Source of the DNA: Lichenicola cladoniae
GTDB taxonomy: Bacteria > Pseudomonadota > Alphaproteobacteria > Acetobacterales > Acetobacteraceae
Length of the DNA stretch: 64,000 bases
Reading direction: 5' to 3'
Assembly: GCF_013201075.1 (NCBI RefSeq)
Contig: NZ_CP053710.1
Span: 186,001 to 250,000, forward strand
In this document: positions 1 to 10,053 of the stretch, piece by piece
Layout: each line of letters begins with the position of its first letter
Position numbering within the stretch: position 1 is the stretch's first letter
Notes under the pieces: generated by a model
Told to the model about the DNA's origin: nothing
The model's input: the letters and a program-made list of their open reading frames with translations, nothing else
Databases searched by the model: none
Program-made: the position numbers and the translations under genes

Positions 1-410
1 TGCTTTGGGCAAAGCGAGTTGCCCCCCAGGCTTGGGTGCAAGCAATAGTACTGTCCAGCGTCCAAGCAAGAGACACGGAGAGCCGGAATCGCCGCAACAA
101 ATTTTACGAGAAGTTCGGCTTCGAATTTGACTATCGCTCTGTGGACGGTATCAAGGATGCAGAAGGGTCCTCCCAATCCATCAATATAAGCGACATGAAA
201 GTTCCCGATAAAATCGAGACTATCGAAGTGCTTCCTTTGATTAATTTTCTACGGGAGAATTTTGAACAGATGCGGAAGGAGCGAAGTCGCTTCCATAGTG
301 AAGTCCAACGCTACGAACGGGTGGTTGCGGACCATGTCGCACTATGCCGGGAAAATAATCTGCTGATTAGCCTAGGCAGGTGGTTGTACAGAATCCGGAG
401 GCCAGAGTGA
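1..410 (+). CDS. C-terminal part of an unrecognised protein (weak GNAT-like motif)
   Basis: The frame is open from the left edge and stops at 410, so the gene starts outside the window; the first internal start-like codon is a GTG at 36. The stretch FYEKFGF near residue 24 of that reading resembles the end of a GNAT acetyltransferase fold, but the following 90 residues (a charged, helix-rich tail with several Arg/Glu) do not fit a plain GNAT end, so the family is uncertain. An IS5-family element begins 16 bp after the stop, so whatever followed this gene originally has been displaced. Confidence 0.4.
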   Translation, partial: LWAKRVAPQAWVQAIVLSSVQARDTESRNRRNKFYEKFGFEFDYRSVDGIKDAEGSSQSINISDMKVPDKIETIEVLPLINFLRENFEQMRKERSRFHSEVQRYERVVADHVALCRENNLLISLGRWLYRIRRPE

Positions 411-425
411 TTACCTTCCCTAATG

Positions 426-1511
426 GGCGTTGTTGCGTGGACCGGGCGGGAGGCAAGAGCTTGCCCTACCCGGTGATCGCTTCAGACGGTGGGAACGGAG
501 ATGGGCTTGGTGATCCGGATCATTTGGTTGAGGGCACAGATGGCGATGGCGACCTCCGCTTTCTGACCGGTGGTCGACCGTGCTCTGAGCTTTGACCCGA
601 TGATGTGTTTGTAGCAACCGATCGTCGTCTCCACGATGCTGCGTCGGCCGTAACCATTGGCTTTCTGCCAGGCCATGCGTCCCTTCTCGGTAATGTCCCG
701 GACATGACGATTGCGAACGGTCTCGGTGTCGGCGTCAGCTTTGATGACCGAAGATGCTTTTGGCGGGATGACGATATGAGGTGGCGGGTTATGCTGGCGT
801 GCGGCAGCAGCGTCATACACGGACGTGCCATCATAGGCGCCGTCGGCGATCACGCTGGCGATCTTCCCCTCCACCATTGCTAGCAGCCCCGCGACTTCTG
901 ATATGTGCTGGTATCCTTGTCCGTCAGGTTGTGCGCCACGATTTCGCCAGTCTCGGCATTGACGGCCAGATGCAGCTTGCGCCATTACCTGGGTGTGCGG
1001 CCATGCTTCTCGGCATCCCACTCGCCCTGCCCGAAGACCTGCAGGCCCGTGCTGTCCATCACGACATGAACGGGCTCGTCACGCCGGGCGGCACGCGGTT
1101 GACGTCCGGCAAAGGCGCGCCCCCGACGGCTCAAGGTCGAATGATCAGGCACGCAAAGTGCCAGTCCGAGTAGGCGCAGAACCGAGCGCGCGAAACCTTC
1201 TGCCTGGCGTAGAGCCAGATGGAAGACCAATCGCAGGGTCAGCACCAGCTCGATCGCCACCTCGGCATAGACCGGTTGACCGCCTGGTGTCGTCCGGCGC
1301 GGGGCATGCCATCCAGCCAAGGCCGCCGTGTCCAGCCACAACGTCAAATCACCACGTTGCCGCAGACCAGCCTCATAGGCCGCCCAGTTCATGACCCGGC
1401 GACGGGCCTTCGGAATGTGGTGGCGGTGGGACGCGTTGTGCTTGAAGGGCATCCCAGACCTCTATCAGGCCAGGAGAGCCGCGTCAGCCGACCGGTCCAT
1501 GGACCAACGCC
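426..1511 (-). mobile_element. IS5-family element, copy 1 (decayed)
   Basis: The ends are imperfect inverted repeats: left GGCGTTGTTGCGTGGACCGG, right (reverse complement) GGCGTTGGTCCATGGACCGG. It is about 1086 bp and nearly identical to the intact copy at 26536-27622, in the same orientation, so the two are direct repeats 25 kb apart. Flanks show no target duplication: the left is the end of an unknown gene and the right is an IS66 fragment, which indicates rearrangement through this element. Confidence 0.9.
482..1452 (-). pseudogene. IS5-family transposase, broken
   Basis: Homologous over its length to the intact 323-residue transposase at 26592-27563. Two lesions are visible. A CAA-to-TAA change gives a stop after the GRTPR stretch near 985. 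A 1-bp loss near 906-912 shifts the frame in the region that reads DTGDISEV in the intact copy. The N-terminal half (985-1452) and C-terminal half (482 to about 910) remain readable separately. It should be inactive without help from the intact copy. Confidence 0.88.
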
Positions 1512-1778
1512 GGTCAGCGTCCCCGTGGCGCCAGTCAGCATCTGTCGCCGCCACGTGTAGAGCAGCCCGGTGCCGATCCCATGTCGCCGCGCCACATCAG
1601 ATGGCGTCAGACCGGGCTGCAGACTTTCGGCAACGATCTGGCACTTCTGCTCCGTCGTCCAATTCCGCCGGCGCTCTCCGCGGACGATGACCTCCATGGC
1701 AGCGCCGCGCGCGCTCTTACGGTCAATCGTATGAGTGGCTTCAGCATCGGTGAGCGCGGGCGGCAGCATCGTATCCAT
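1512..1778 (-). pseudogene. tnpA: IS66-family accessory protein TnpA, 3' truncated
   Basis: About 89 residues, starting MDTMLPPALTDAEATH. It contains the RRNWTTEQK and DVARRHGIGTGLLYTWRRQ stretches typical of the helix-turn-helix OrfA of IS66-family elements. The reading frame runs directly into the IS5 copy at 1511, so the C-terminus and the rest of the IS66 element (TnpB, TnpC) are missing. The 217 bp upstream (1779-1995) probably include the IS66 left end; I could not fix its tip. Confidence 0.75.
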
Positions 1779-1995
1779 GCAGCCCTTCCAACATATTCAG
1801 CCACGCCAGAGCCATGTGCCGGTCCCGCGACGCTTACGTGGCAGACCCAGCACCGCTACATGCAAACAGAACCGATGGCCGACATCATGGCACCGACCAT
1901 CAACGTCGAACCTGCACAGATTGCCACCGTAGCCGCTTGACCGTAGGCCAACTCAGCTACACCCCAATTTCCACCACGTTGACGGACACGACCGA

Positions 1996-2589
1996 TTAGG
2001 TCGCGCACTTGGAAGCGCGGTCCATCGTAGGTCTTAACAGATCGAGAAGCAGGAAGGCGCTGTCGAGGACGTCGATAAAGCCCTTTTCCGCACGCATTCT
2101 CCCGCCTGCACGTAGATCGAGTAGGCCGTGAAGGTTGGCATAAATGAGGCTCGTCATCGTCGGCGTTGCCACGGCCGGCAAATAGCCGGCCGCCTGCGCC
2201 CCCGCCACCAGTGATGCGAAGCTGGCGAACGTCGTCATTGCCACTGCTTCGAGCTGACCGCCGCGTTTGGCAATATCGGGATCGCCGAAGAGCAGACGGT
2301 AGCGCGCCGGATGGGACTCGCCATAATAGGCAAACGTCCGCAACGCCGCCTTGACCTTGTCGATCGCCGTCCGGTCAGACTGGCCAATTTCATCGAACTC
2401 GACCGAGAAGGCCGCGAAATCCTTCTCGGCCACGCCGGCGAGCAGTGCTGCACGATCGGTGAAATGCCTATATGGCGTATTGTGAGAAACGCCGACCTGA
2501 TGAGCGACCGCGCGCAACGTCACTGCTGCCTCGCCGCCTTGGTCCAGCAACGCCGCCGCGGCCTCGACCAGCTTCTCCCCTGTCCCCAT
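1996..2589 (-). CDS. TetR/AcrR-family transcriptional regulator
   Basis: A 197-residue protein. Residues 1-50 form the TetR helix-turn-helix (AVTLRAVAHQVGVSHNTPYRHF) and the rest is the helical ligand-binding and dimerisation domain. It lies 39 bp downstream of a short-chain dehydrogenase on the same strand, so the two are likely one operon. Two palindromes of the TTGACA-N-TGTCAA type lie just before the dehydrogenase start and are the obvious operators, implying autoregulated repression relieved by a small ligand. The ligand is unknown. Confidence 0.9.
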   Translation of the reverse strand: MGTGEKLVEAAAALLDQGGEAAVTLRAVAHQVGVSHNTPYRHFTDRAALLAGVAEKDFAAFSVEFDEIGQSDRTAIDKVKAALRTFAYYGESHPARYRLLFGDPDIAKRGGQLEAVAMTTFASFASLVAGAQAAGYLPAVATPTMTSLIYANLHGLLDLRAGGRMRAEKGFIDVLDSAFLLLDLLRPTMDRASKCAT

Positions 2590-2628
2590 CGTCGCGCCAA
2601 CTCCCTGAGCGCGTTCGTCTTAGCAGTC

Positions 2629-3600
2629 TCATCCCATCGACAGCAGGGCCGACCGTTCCTCATGATGAAGATAGACGAGCGTTTCGGAATCTCGCCACAG
2701 CTTTGCCGCCGCGGCCGTGTCGTATGATTTGGTGGATGACCGTTGCTCGGTCAGCCGATTGTCCTTCGCCTGAAAGTATTTGCCCGATTCGCTTGCATAG
2801 GTCGGGTCAGCGCATAGCCTCGCTAGGGCTGCGCCGGAGAACTCAGCCGACGACATGGTGATTCCCATACGGCGCATTACCCACTTCATTAACCCTGTCT
2901 TAGCAAGGACCTGAAGGGGTTTCGGATGCGTGCGCAACAACCCGGTTCCTGCCACGGAGCCGGGATCGAAGGCGATGGACACGATTGAGCTGTTGGCTCG
3001 CCGCAGACGTCGGTCCAGCTCATAAGCATAGAGAATGTCGCAGAGCTTGGACGACGTATAGCGGACGCCCGTGGAGAGCGGCTTGCCCCCGCCCTTCCCC
3101 TCGTGCGCGAGCACAAGGGCATCCGGTTCGGCTGCCTTTCCAACCACCTTGCCGTCCGCAGTCTTCGGATCATGGGTACCGCTTGCGGTGAACACGACAC
3201 GGCCACTTTCCGCGAGCCTGTCGATCAGCAGTTCGACTAGGAGAAAGTGACCGAGGCAGTTGGTCGCGAACGTGTTTTCATAGCCATCCGGGCTATAGGT
3301 CACCGGTCCCATGAACTGTGCGCCGGCATTGCAGAGAATGGCTTCAAGTCCATCGATCTCGTTCTTGTCGAGCATGGCACGACAGCGCGCTGCGCCCGTC
3401 CTGACGGACGCCAGCGATGCGACATCTAGCTGGAGTGTCTTGACCTCGACCCCTCGCGTCCGGAGTTGCCGTGCGACAGGCTCGACACGCTCAAGGTCTC
3501 GACCGGCCAGAACCAGCGTGTGTCCGGGCTTGTCAACAAGCCGCTTGGCACACTCGAGGCCGATCCCGCTATGGCCACCCGTAATCAATATGGTTCCCAT
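2629..3600 (-). CDS. Short-chain dehydrogenase/reductase (protochlorophyllide-reductase-like)
   Basis: 323 residues from the ATG at 3600, chosen because the coenzyme-binding TGGHSGIG motif then falls at residues 6-13 as usual for classical SDRs; an in-frame start at 3639 would lie inside the operator region. It also shows CNAGA and the catalytic YTSSK (YxxxK). Length and the long C-terminal part resemble retinol dehydrogenase / protochlorophyllide-reductase-like SDRs. The substrate is unknown. It is the first gene of an operon with the TetR regulator, so it may detoxify or modify that regulator's ligand. Confidence 0.88.
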   Translation of the reverse strand: MGTILITGGHSGIGLECAKRLVDKPGHTLVLAGRDLERVEPVARQLRTRGVEVKTLQLDVASLASVRTGAARCRAMLDKNEIDGLEAILCNAGAQFMGPVTYSPDGYENTFATNCLGHFLLVELLIDRLAESGRVVFTASGTHDPKTADGKVVGKAAEPDALVLAHEGKGGGKPLSTGVRYTSSKLCDILYAYELDRRLRRANSSIVSIAFDPGSVAGTGLLRTHPKPLQVLAKTGLMKWVMRRMGITMSSAEFSGAALARLCADPTYASESGKYFQAKDNRLTEQRSSTKSYDTAAAAKLWRDSETLVYLHHEERSALLSMG

Positions 3601-3615
3601 AATCACCGTCTCCAG

Positions 3616-3657
3616 GTTGACAGTGTCAACATAAGACATAGGTTGACATTGTCAACC
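3616..3657. promoter_or_regulatory. Tandem palindromic operators for the TetR/SDR operon
   Basis: Two near-identical palindromes: GTTGACAGTGTCAAC at 3616-3630 and GGTTGACATTGTCAACC at 3641-3657, with centres 26 bp apart (about 2.5 helical turns). The first lies 16 bp upstream of the SDR start codon. This arrangement suits two TetR dimers binding side by side over the promoter. Confidence 0.8.
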
Positions 3658-3671
3658 TGTGGCTCATCCAC

Positions 3672-3877
3672 CTAAAAGGAGCTTGGACGATCTGCCAACT
3701 TAGCCTGTGCCTTCTGGGTCTCCTGGAACTTCGTGCTTCGAGGCAATTCTTCCCATGTGTCCAGGTCGTGCTGCCGATCGACTATCTTTTGTCGAATCTG
3801 ATCGAGGGCGTCTCCCTCGATCACCAGATGCAGTGGCGGCTGATTAGCTTCGACCGCAGTTATGATTGCCTCCGCCC
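3672..3877 (-). pseudogene. Short-chain dehydrogenase C-terminal fragment
   Basis: About 66 residues ending at 3672. The pattern PPLHLVIEGDAL...IRQKI...LDTWEELPRSTKF matches the C-terminal tail of SDR-family oxidoreductases. The N-terminal part, with the Rossmann motif and active site, is missing: the frame runs straight into the IS5 copy that begins at 3878. It is not part of the intact SDR at 2629-3600. It is a deletion scar. Confidence 0.7.
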
Positions 3878-4783
3878 GGCGTTGGTGCATGGACCGGTCG
3901 GCTGACGCGGTTCTCCTGGCCTGATAGAGGTCTCGGATGCCCTTCAAGCACAACGCGTCTCGCCGCCACCACATCCCGAAAGCCCGTCGCCGGGTCATGA
4001 ACTGGCCGGCCTATGAGGCTGGTCTGCGGCGGCGTGGCGATCTGATGTTATGGCTGGATGAGGCAGCCTTGGCTGGATGGCATGCCCCGCGCCGGACGAC
4101 ACGACGCGGTCAGCCGGTCTACGCCGAGGTGGCGATCGAGCTGGTGCTGACCCTGCGGCTGGTCTTCCAGGTCTCCGGGCAAGGCGAGTGGGATGCCGAG
4201 AAACACGGCCGCACACCCAGGCAGTGGCGAAAGCTGCACCTGGCCGTCGATGCATAGACCGGCGAGATCGTGGCGCACAGCCTGACCGACAAGGACACCG
4301 GCGACATCTTGGAGGTTGCAGGGCTGCCGGCGACGGTGGAGGGGCATATTGCCAGCGTGATCGCCCATGGGGCCTATGATGGCGCGTCGGTCTACGACGC
4401 CGCTGCCGCACGCCAGTTCAACCCACCACCCGACATCATCATTCCTCCGCGAGCTTCGTCGATCGTCAATGGTGCAGACCGGGTCGATACCGTTCGCAAT
4501 CGTCATGTCTGATACATCGAAGAAAAGGGGCGCATGGCCTGGCAGAAGGCCGATAGCTATGGCCGGCGCAGCGCCGTGGAAACCACGATCGGTCGCTACA
4601 AACACATCATCGCCTCGAAGCTCAGGGCACGGTCGACCACCGGTCAAAAAGGTAAGGTCGCCATCGCATTCGCGCCCTCAACCAAGAGATCCGGATCGTC
4701 AAGCCAATCTCCATTCCTGCCGTCTGACGCGACCACCGGGTGGGGTAAGCTCCTGCCTCCAGCCCGATCTATGCAACAACGCC
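3878..4783 (+). mobile_element. IS5-family element, copy 3 (internally deleted)
   Basis: Same inverted-repeat ends as copies 1 and 2 (GGCGTTGGTGCATGGACCGG at the left, a CAACAACGCC end at the right) but in opposite orientation and only 906 bp. About 180 bp encoding the middle of the transposase are missing. No target duplication is seen. Confidence 0.88.
3937..4727 (+). pseudogene. IS5-family transposase, deleted and interrupted
   Basis: Starts like the intact copy (MPFKHNASRRHHIPKARRR) but jumps from LVLTLRLVF directly to SGQGEWDAEKHG, removing about 60 residues. It then carries a TAG stop at 4255, a TGA at 4510 and a frameshift near 4670. More diverged than copy 1, so an older insertion. 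Confidence 0.85.
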
Positions 4784-5044
4784 AAGAGTGCTCGGACTCT
4801 GCTCTAGCTGGGCAGTCCGGAGGCGTGAGCCAGGACAGTTCCAAGGCACGCGGCACTCACTGTCACGCGAACACACCAAACATGGTTTGCGACAATGTGG
4901 CAAAAAGGAGACAACCAAGATTTGGTTAGCCGAGGCATTAACTGGCGTTCACTTCAGCCTTGTTGTAAGCGCATAGCTGTCATAACAATTCAGCATCCGA
5001 GGCCTCACACCTCAGACCACCACCAAAGCCGGAGGCTGCCGACC

Positions 5045-8000
5045 TTGAAGAACTTCCAACGATATCGGAATGTTATGCTGCTTTCCTCGGCCGCTGCCGG
5101 ATGTCTAGCTTTGGAGGTCGCCGCGCCAGCGCGCGCGCAAACTCCTGTAGTGCCAACATCGACAACTGGGACAAGTGGCCCCATCGCCGCACCTCCCCCG
5201 GCGTCCGGCGCGCAGGTCAATCTTGGTGCAGGTTCCACAACGACGCAGACGCCGGAAAAGGTAGAAGACGTCGTTGTGACCGGTTCAATACTTCGCAATC
5301 CCAACCTCTCCGGTGCTTCCCCGGTAACCCACCTAACCGCACGCGATATGCAGGCACGCGGCATCACGACGGTGGCTGCAGCGCTGCAGCAGATCTCGGC
5401 CAACAACGCCGGCAACCTGCCGGCCTCGTTCACCGGCAACGGGGCGTTCGCCAGCGGCGCCAGCGGCGTCTCGTTGCGCGGACTCACGGTGGATTCAACG
5501 CTGGTGCTGATCGACGGTCAGCGTGCCGCCTATTACCCGCTTTCGGATGATGGCGAGCGTAACTTCGTGGATATCAACACGATCCCGCAATCGATCGTGC
5601 AGACCATCGACGTCGAACAGGATGGCGCGTCCGCCACCTACGGCGCCGACGCGGTGGCCGGCGTGGTCAACATCATCACACGCAAGCAGATCGAGGGCTT
5701 CGAGGGCGGCGCGGAAGGCGGCCTGAGCCAGCGCGCCGATAGTGGGCATCAGCGGCTCTATTCGACCTACGGGATCGGCGACCTCAATCGCGACGGCTAC
5801 AACGTCTATCTGAATGGCGAGTATCAGAACGACGACATGCTCTACAACCGCGATCGCGGTTATCCCTACAACACCGGCGACCTGCGCGGTCTTGGTGGTT
5901 TGAACGGCAACGCGAACGGCATTCAGGACGACGGAACCATTTCCGGTGTCGGCGCAACGCGGATTGCCGCAGTACGACCAGTGACCGTGGACCCGACCAC
6001 CGGTGCGCTCACCAGCCTCGCCGGGCTCCGGCCGATCAATTCGACACTGGGATGTAACGGCCTCGCCACGCATGTGGTGTCGCAAGGCACGGTTTGTGAA
6101 CAAAACACGGTCGGCGACTATCGCGTCATCAGCCCGAGCGACCGGCGCATCAGCGCCAACCTGCGCGGGACCGCGAATGTTAGCGACAGGGCGCAGGCCT
6201 ATGCAATGTTTACATATGCGCAGAACCAGGTTTATTTCACCGGAACGCCGAGCTCGATCCGCCAGCAAAGCGCGTCGGCCGATGTGAGCCTGACCAACAT
6301 CGTGCTTCCGGCGCTTCTGGCGAACGGCTCCCTCAACCCGAACAATCCCTTCGCGGCACAAGGACAGGCCGCTCAGATCTACTACCGGTTCGCCGACTTG
6401 CATCCGACAACGACCGACTTCAACCAGACTTTCCGGGGATCCACTGGCATCAACGGCACGATCGGATCGCAGTGGGGATCGGACTGGAGCTACGGTACCT
6501 CGGTTGTCGGCATGACCGACGATCTGCAGGTGACGACGACCGGGGTGCCAACATACGCGGGCATCCTGAACGCGGTAAACACAGGGAGCTACAATTTCGT
6601 TGATCCGTCGAAGAACAGTTCGGCGGTCCGCGAGTCAGTTGCACCAAAATCGGTGCAACATGCGAGCAGCCAGGAGTACGCGTTTGACGTAACGCTGTCG
6701 AAAGGCTTGTTCAGCCTGCCAGGCGGCATGGTGACGCTGGGTATCGGCGGCGCCGCACGCTACGAGTCACTGAACGATCCGAGCGCCAATCCGGATGATC
6801 CATCGAACCCGAATGCGCAGTATCTGCCGCAGATCAACGGCTTCGGCGCCTCTGGCAGCCGCCGGGTCGGGTCTGGTTATTTCGAGGCTGCCATTCCGCT
6901 AATTAAGCGACTGACTGTGAGCGTATCGGGCCGCTACGACAATTACTCCGAAGGGTTCAGCAACTTCGCGCCGAAGGTCGGTGTGATCCTGAAGCCGATC
7001 GACAAGCTCATGCTGCGGGGCACCTTCTCCAAGGGCTTCCGTGTCCCAAGCTTTGCCGAAACCGGCGCATCGCCGACGATCGGCTATATCAGCTATACGC
7101 CGACCGATCCCGCGTTCCTGGCGCAGCACCAGAACAGTAACGGCACCGGCCCGGACGCTTATGCGCAGACCTACAGCCTCGGGTTGAACAGTGTCGGCAA
7201 CCCGGCGCTCAAGCCGGAGAAATCGACCAACTTCACCGGCGGTGGCGTCCTGACGCCTGTCCCCTGGCTAAACCTGACCGCCGACTATTATCACATCAAG
7301 AAGAACAACTTCATCACTCTTGCCGATTATAGCGGGCCGGTGGCGAACTACTTCACCAGCAAGGACTATCCCGCCGGCATCACCGTGACGCCCGACGTCG
7401 CGGATCCGGATCATCCGGAGGCCACGATCCTGCGGCCCGGGATCGTCAATCTCGGCTATATCAACGCCGCCAAGCTGGTGACGTCCGGGGTCGACCTGGC
7501 GCTCTCAGCCCGCATCCCGCTGCCGCGTCCGTTGCAGGACATCAAGTGGACCAGTACAGGCCAGGCGACCTACGTCCTCGGCTACACCATCACTTATCCC
7601 GGCATCGGCCTGGAATCCTATGCCGGGTCACTTGGGCCAGCCAACGTGACCTCGGCCTCCGGCACGCCACGCTGGCGCGCCAACTGGGCAAATACCTTCA
7701 CCTATAAGCGCCTCGCGGTAACCGCGACCGTAAACTATACAAGCGGTTACAAGCTGACCGCAGAAGACGTAACGGGCCCGGGCACACTCAACGATTGCAG
7801 CCAAGCCCAGCAGGGTTTCGCCGGCGATCCGCAGCGCTGCGGTGTCGCCAGCTTCGTCGACGTCGACCTGACGATCAACTATGCCCTGAACGACAGACTA
7901 AACCTCTACACCAACATCTATAACGTCTTCGACAAGGGGCCGCCGCTCGACACCGGCACCTATGGCGGCTACCAGTATAATCCGGCCTGGGCTTCTGCCG

Positions 8001-8047
8001 GCATCCTCGGCCGAGCCTTCCGGTTCGGGGTCACGGGCAAGTTCTAA
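5045..8047 (+). CDS. TonB-dependent outer-membrane receptor
   Basis: About 1000 residues. I chose the TTG at 5045 because it has a GGAGG ribosome site about 8 nt upstream and gives a normal signal peptide (basic start, hydrophobic AAAGCLALEVA, cleavage after ARAQ); an ATG at 5075 is the alternative. After a Pro/Thr-rich linker comes the TonB-box-like VEDVVVTGS, then the plug domain (GVSLRGL, GADAVAGVVNIITR) and a long beta-barrel ending in the aromatic FRFGVTGKF. It should take up a large ligand across the outer membrane using TonB energy; the Sphingomonas/acetic-acid-bacterium style suggests a carbohydrate, siderophore or plant compound, but no neighbour indicates which. It stands alone between mobile elements. 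Confidence 0.93.
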   Translation: MKNFQRYRNVMLLSSAAAGCLALEVAAPARAQTPVVPTSTTGTSGPIAAPPPASGAQVNLGAGSTTTQTPEKVEDVVVTGSILRNPNLSGASPVTHLTARDMQARGITTVAAALQQISANNAGNLPASFTGNGAFASGASGVSLRGLTVDSTLVLIDGQRAAYYPLSDDGERNFVDINTIPQSIVQTIDVEQDGASATYGADAVAGVVNIITRKQIEGFEGGAEGGLSQRADSGHQRLYSTYGIGDLNRDGYNVYLNGEYQNDDMLYNRDRGYPYNTGDLRGLGGLNGNANGIQDDGTISGVGATRIAAVRPVTVDPTTGALTSLAGLRPINSTLGCNGLATHVVSQGTVCEQNTVGDYRVISPSDRRISANLRGTANVSDRAQAYAMFTYAQNQVYFTGTPSSIRQQSASADVSLTNIVLPALLANGSLNPNNPFAAQGQAAQIYYRFADLHPTTTDFNQTFRGSTGINGTIGSQWGSDWSYGTSVVGMTDDLQVTTTGVPTYAGILNAVNTGSYNFVDPSKNSSAVRESVAPKSVQHASSQEYAFDVTLSKGLFSLPGGMVTLGIGGAARYESLNDPSANPDDPSNPNAQYLPQINGFGASGSRRVGSGYFEAAIPLIKRLTVSVSGRYDNYSEGFSNFAPKVGVILKPIDKLMLRGTFSKGFRVPSFAETGASPTIGYISYTPTDPAFLAQHQNSNGTGPDAYAQTYSLGLNSVGNPALKPEKSTNFTGGGVLTPVPWLNLTADYYHIKKNNFITLADYSGPVANYFTSKDYPAGITVTPDVADPDHPEATILRPGIVNLGYINAAKLVTSGVDLALSARIPLPRPLQDIKWTSTGQATYVLGYTITYPGIGLESYAGSLGPANVTSASGTPRWRANWANTFTYKRLAVTATVNYTSGYKLTAEDVTGPGTLNDCSQAQQGFAGDPQRCGVASFVDVDLTINYALNDRLNLYTNIYNVFDKGPPLDTGTYGGYQYNPAWASAGILGRAFRFGVTGKF

Positions 8048-8060
8048 TCCAGATATAGAT

Positions 8061-8098
8061 GCAGCGGCTGGCGCACAATTGGTTCTGCCGGCCGCTGC
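8061..8098 (+). terminator. Possible terminator hairpin after the TonB receptor
   Basis: GCAGCGGCTGGC (8061-8072) pairs with GCCGGCCGCTGC (8087-8098) with one G-T pair and a 14-nt loop, starting 14 bp after the receptor stop codon. There is no clear T-tract, so intrinsic termination is uncertain. Confidence 0.4.
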
Positions 8099-8985
8099 AG
8101 AGGTTACGATGGGGCGGCCTCTAAGAAGGCAGCTTTAGCCAGAATTGGCGTCATCGCAGATGCTATTGAAAAGATCGTCATCATCCAGTACGCCTTGAGC
8201 GTTGGCGCAACTTAGCTATCTGATACAGCGCTGCTGTTATGATTTTGATGCACGTGCGCGATCCCTCGATCGAAGACCGACGGGTTACCACTAATTAGCG
8301 CCTCGGGTGAGAATATTACTCAACATATTCATCACTCAAACACAGAGCGGCACGCAGTCCTGTCAGCCCGTCGGGCGTGCGGACCTCGAGCAAGTCATAC
8401 CGAAAAGGTATTAACAGGGTTCCTGCCTGAAATCGGTGACCGAGGTGTCAAGCTCTGAAGCAGATAACGGCAGCTTCTGGCGATCTCCCGGACATTTCTG
8501 TGCAATGGCCCGATCTTGCTGCCGGACGAAATTACCAGCGGACGCCGTGGTGAGAGCAAGCAGAAGGTGAAGGGCGCTGCTCGACCGCTTGATTGTTTGA
8601 TGGTTTTCCAGACCGTGGTCGCAGCTATACATCGAACTATCAAAGTCCGCAGCTTTTGCCAAATCTTCATGCAGTCAACCCCGTGCTGCAGAATAGAACA
8701 CTGGGTTCTGTCGGAGCTTGCGCCAGCGTTCTGACTGTTTCTTCGGGAGCTTGCGGGGTTACGCGTTCTGCATGATCCCGAGCGCAAGTTTGGCGCCTCT
8801 TGCGAAGCGGAAGCGGCGGAGGGAGGCGGAAACGATTTGGTTGCGACGGCGACGAGGGCGAAGGAGATCGCAAAGTTCACCGTGCTCCCTGCAGAACCGG
8901 CGGCCGGCATCATGGCTCTTGATGGCGCGCATACATCGGATCCTGCCCTTGATGCCGCGGTAGTTCGGTGCCGGACGATCGTCCC
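8099..8985. other. No recognisable gene
   Basis: About 890 bp with only short, mutually overlapping frames of biased composition. I recognise no protein family and no repeat structure. It ends at an IS6-family remnant and may be eroded mobile DNA. Confidence 0.5.
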
Positions 8986-9009
8986 CAGCACCGGGCGGAT
9001 TGGTCTGGG

Positions 9010-9403
9010 CTAGGAGCCATGTCCGTCTGTGGTCACCCGGTCCGGGCGGAAGCCCATGGTCGCTCGGGCGAAGCGGAACAACGCCTTGGCCGCCATCATG
9101 TCGCGGTGCTGTCTCAGCATGGCGTCGATCAGGTTACCCTCCCGATCGATGGCCCGGTAGAGGTAGGCCCAGCGGCCACGCACCTTCAGGTAAGTCTCGT
9201 CTACGAACCAGCTGGCGCTTGCGCAGCGCTTCGCCCATGATCGGCAGCAGCTTTGCCTCCCAGTCTCGAATGGCCTCATGGCTTACCTCGATCCCGCGCA
9301 GCGCCATCCTCTTGCTCAGGCTACGGAGCGTCAGCCGGTAGCGCAGGGGGCAGAACATCACGAACACGATGATGTCCTTGGGCAGGCAGGTTCGGTACGC
9401 CAC
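9010..9403 (-). pseudogene. IS6-family transposase remnant
   Basis: Two overlapping frames together give an IS6-like transposase fragment: VSHEAIRDWEAKLLPIMGEALRKRQ in one frame, then VDETYLKVRGRWAYLYRAIDREGN (first catalytic Asp of the DDE triad) and ATMGFRPDRVTTDGHGS in the other. A frameshift lies near 9230 and the C-terminal third with the last catalytic Glu is missing. It differs from the IS6 fragment immediately to the right. Confidence 0.8.
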
Positions 9404-9475
9404 CGTTGCGCTCGTTGAACTACCACCCGCAAGCTCGGCACCGGAAGCGCCGGTAGCCCCGTGCCGTCACCTCCC

Positions 9476-10019
9476 GGCATTGTCACGTTAACTGGTAGAG
9501 TTTGGAAGTAGGCTTGGGGCAATTGGGTTGGCCACCTCGTAGCTCTTCAGCTTGTCCGTCACCACGACGCGGGGCGTATAAGATAGACCTTTCAGCAGGC
9601 GCTTGAAGAAGCGCTTTGCTGCTGTGCCATTCCGGCGACTTTGCACCAGGATGTCCAGCACGACGCCGTTCTGGTCGACAGCGCGCCAAAGATAGCCCAA
9701 CTCTCCCTGGATGCGGATGAAGACTTCGTCGAAGTGCCATTTGTCACCCGGGCGAGGCCGCCGTCGACGGATGCGGCCCGCGAAATGCGAGCCGAACTTC
9801 AGGCACCATCGCCGAATGCTCTCATAGGAGACGATGACGCCACGCTCGGCCAGCAGGAGCTCCACGTCTCGACAGCTCAGGCTGAACACGTAATAGAGCC
9901 ACACGGCGTGGCTGATGAGCTCGGCCGGAAAGCGGTGACGATGGCGGGGATCAGGCGGCATCTTCATCCAGCTATCCTCGCTCGGACCGCAGCTGAAAGC
10001 CAGTTAACGTGACAATGCC
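9476..10019 (-). mobile_element. IS6-family element with internal deletion
   Basis: Perfect 20-bp inverted repeats, GGCATTGTCACGTTAACTGG at 9476-9495 and its complement at 10000-10019. Total 544 bp, against roughly 800 bp usual for IS6-type elements. The 8 bp on each side do not match, so no target duplication remains. Confidence 0.9.
9488..9967 (-). pseudogene. IS6-family transposase, C-terminally truncated
   Basis: 159 residues with the N-terminal HTH region (MKMPPDPRHRHRFPAELI), then WHFDEVFIRIQGELGYLWRAVDQNG with the first DDE Asp and VVVTDKLKSYEVA with the second. After that the frame runs into the right-hand repeat and stops; the region with the catalytic Glu is deleted. Usual length is about 235 residues, so it should be inactive, although its intact ends could still be mobilised in trans. 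Confidence 0.85.
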
Positions 10020-10053
10020 CCGACAACATCATCAACTGCAGTGCTTGCATTAG

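Noticed and set aside
5495-6403. 302-residue open frame antisense to the TonB receptor
   Set aside because: Shadow of the receptor's codon bias; no family features, while the plus strand has clear plug and barrel motifs.
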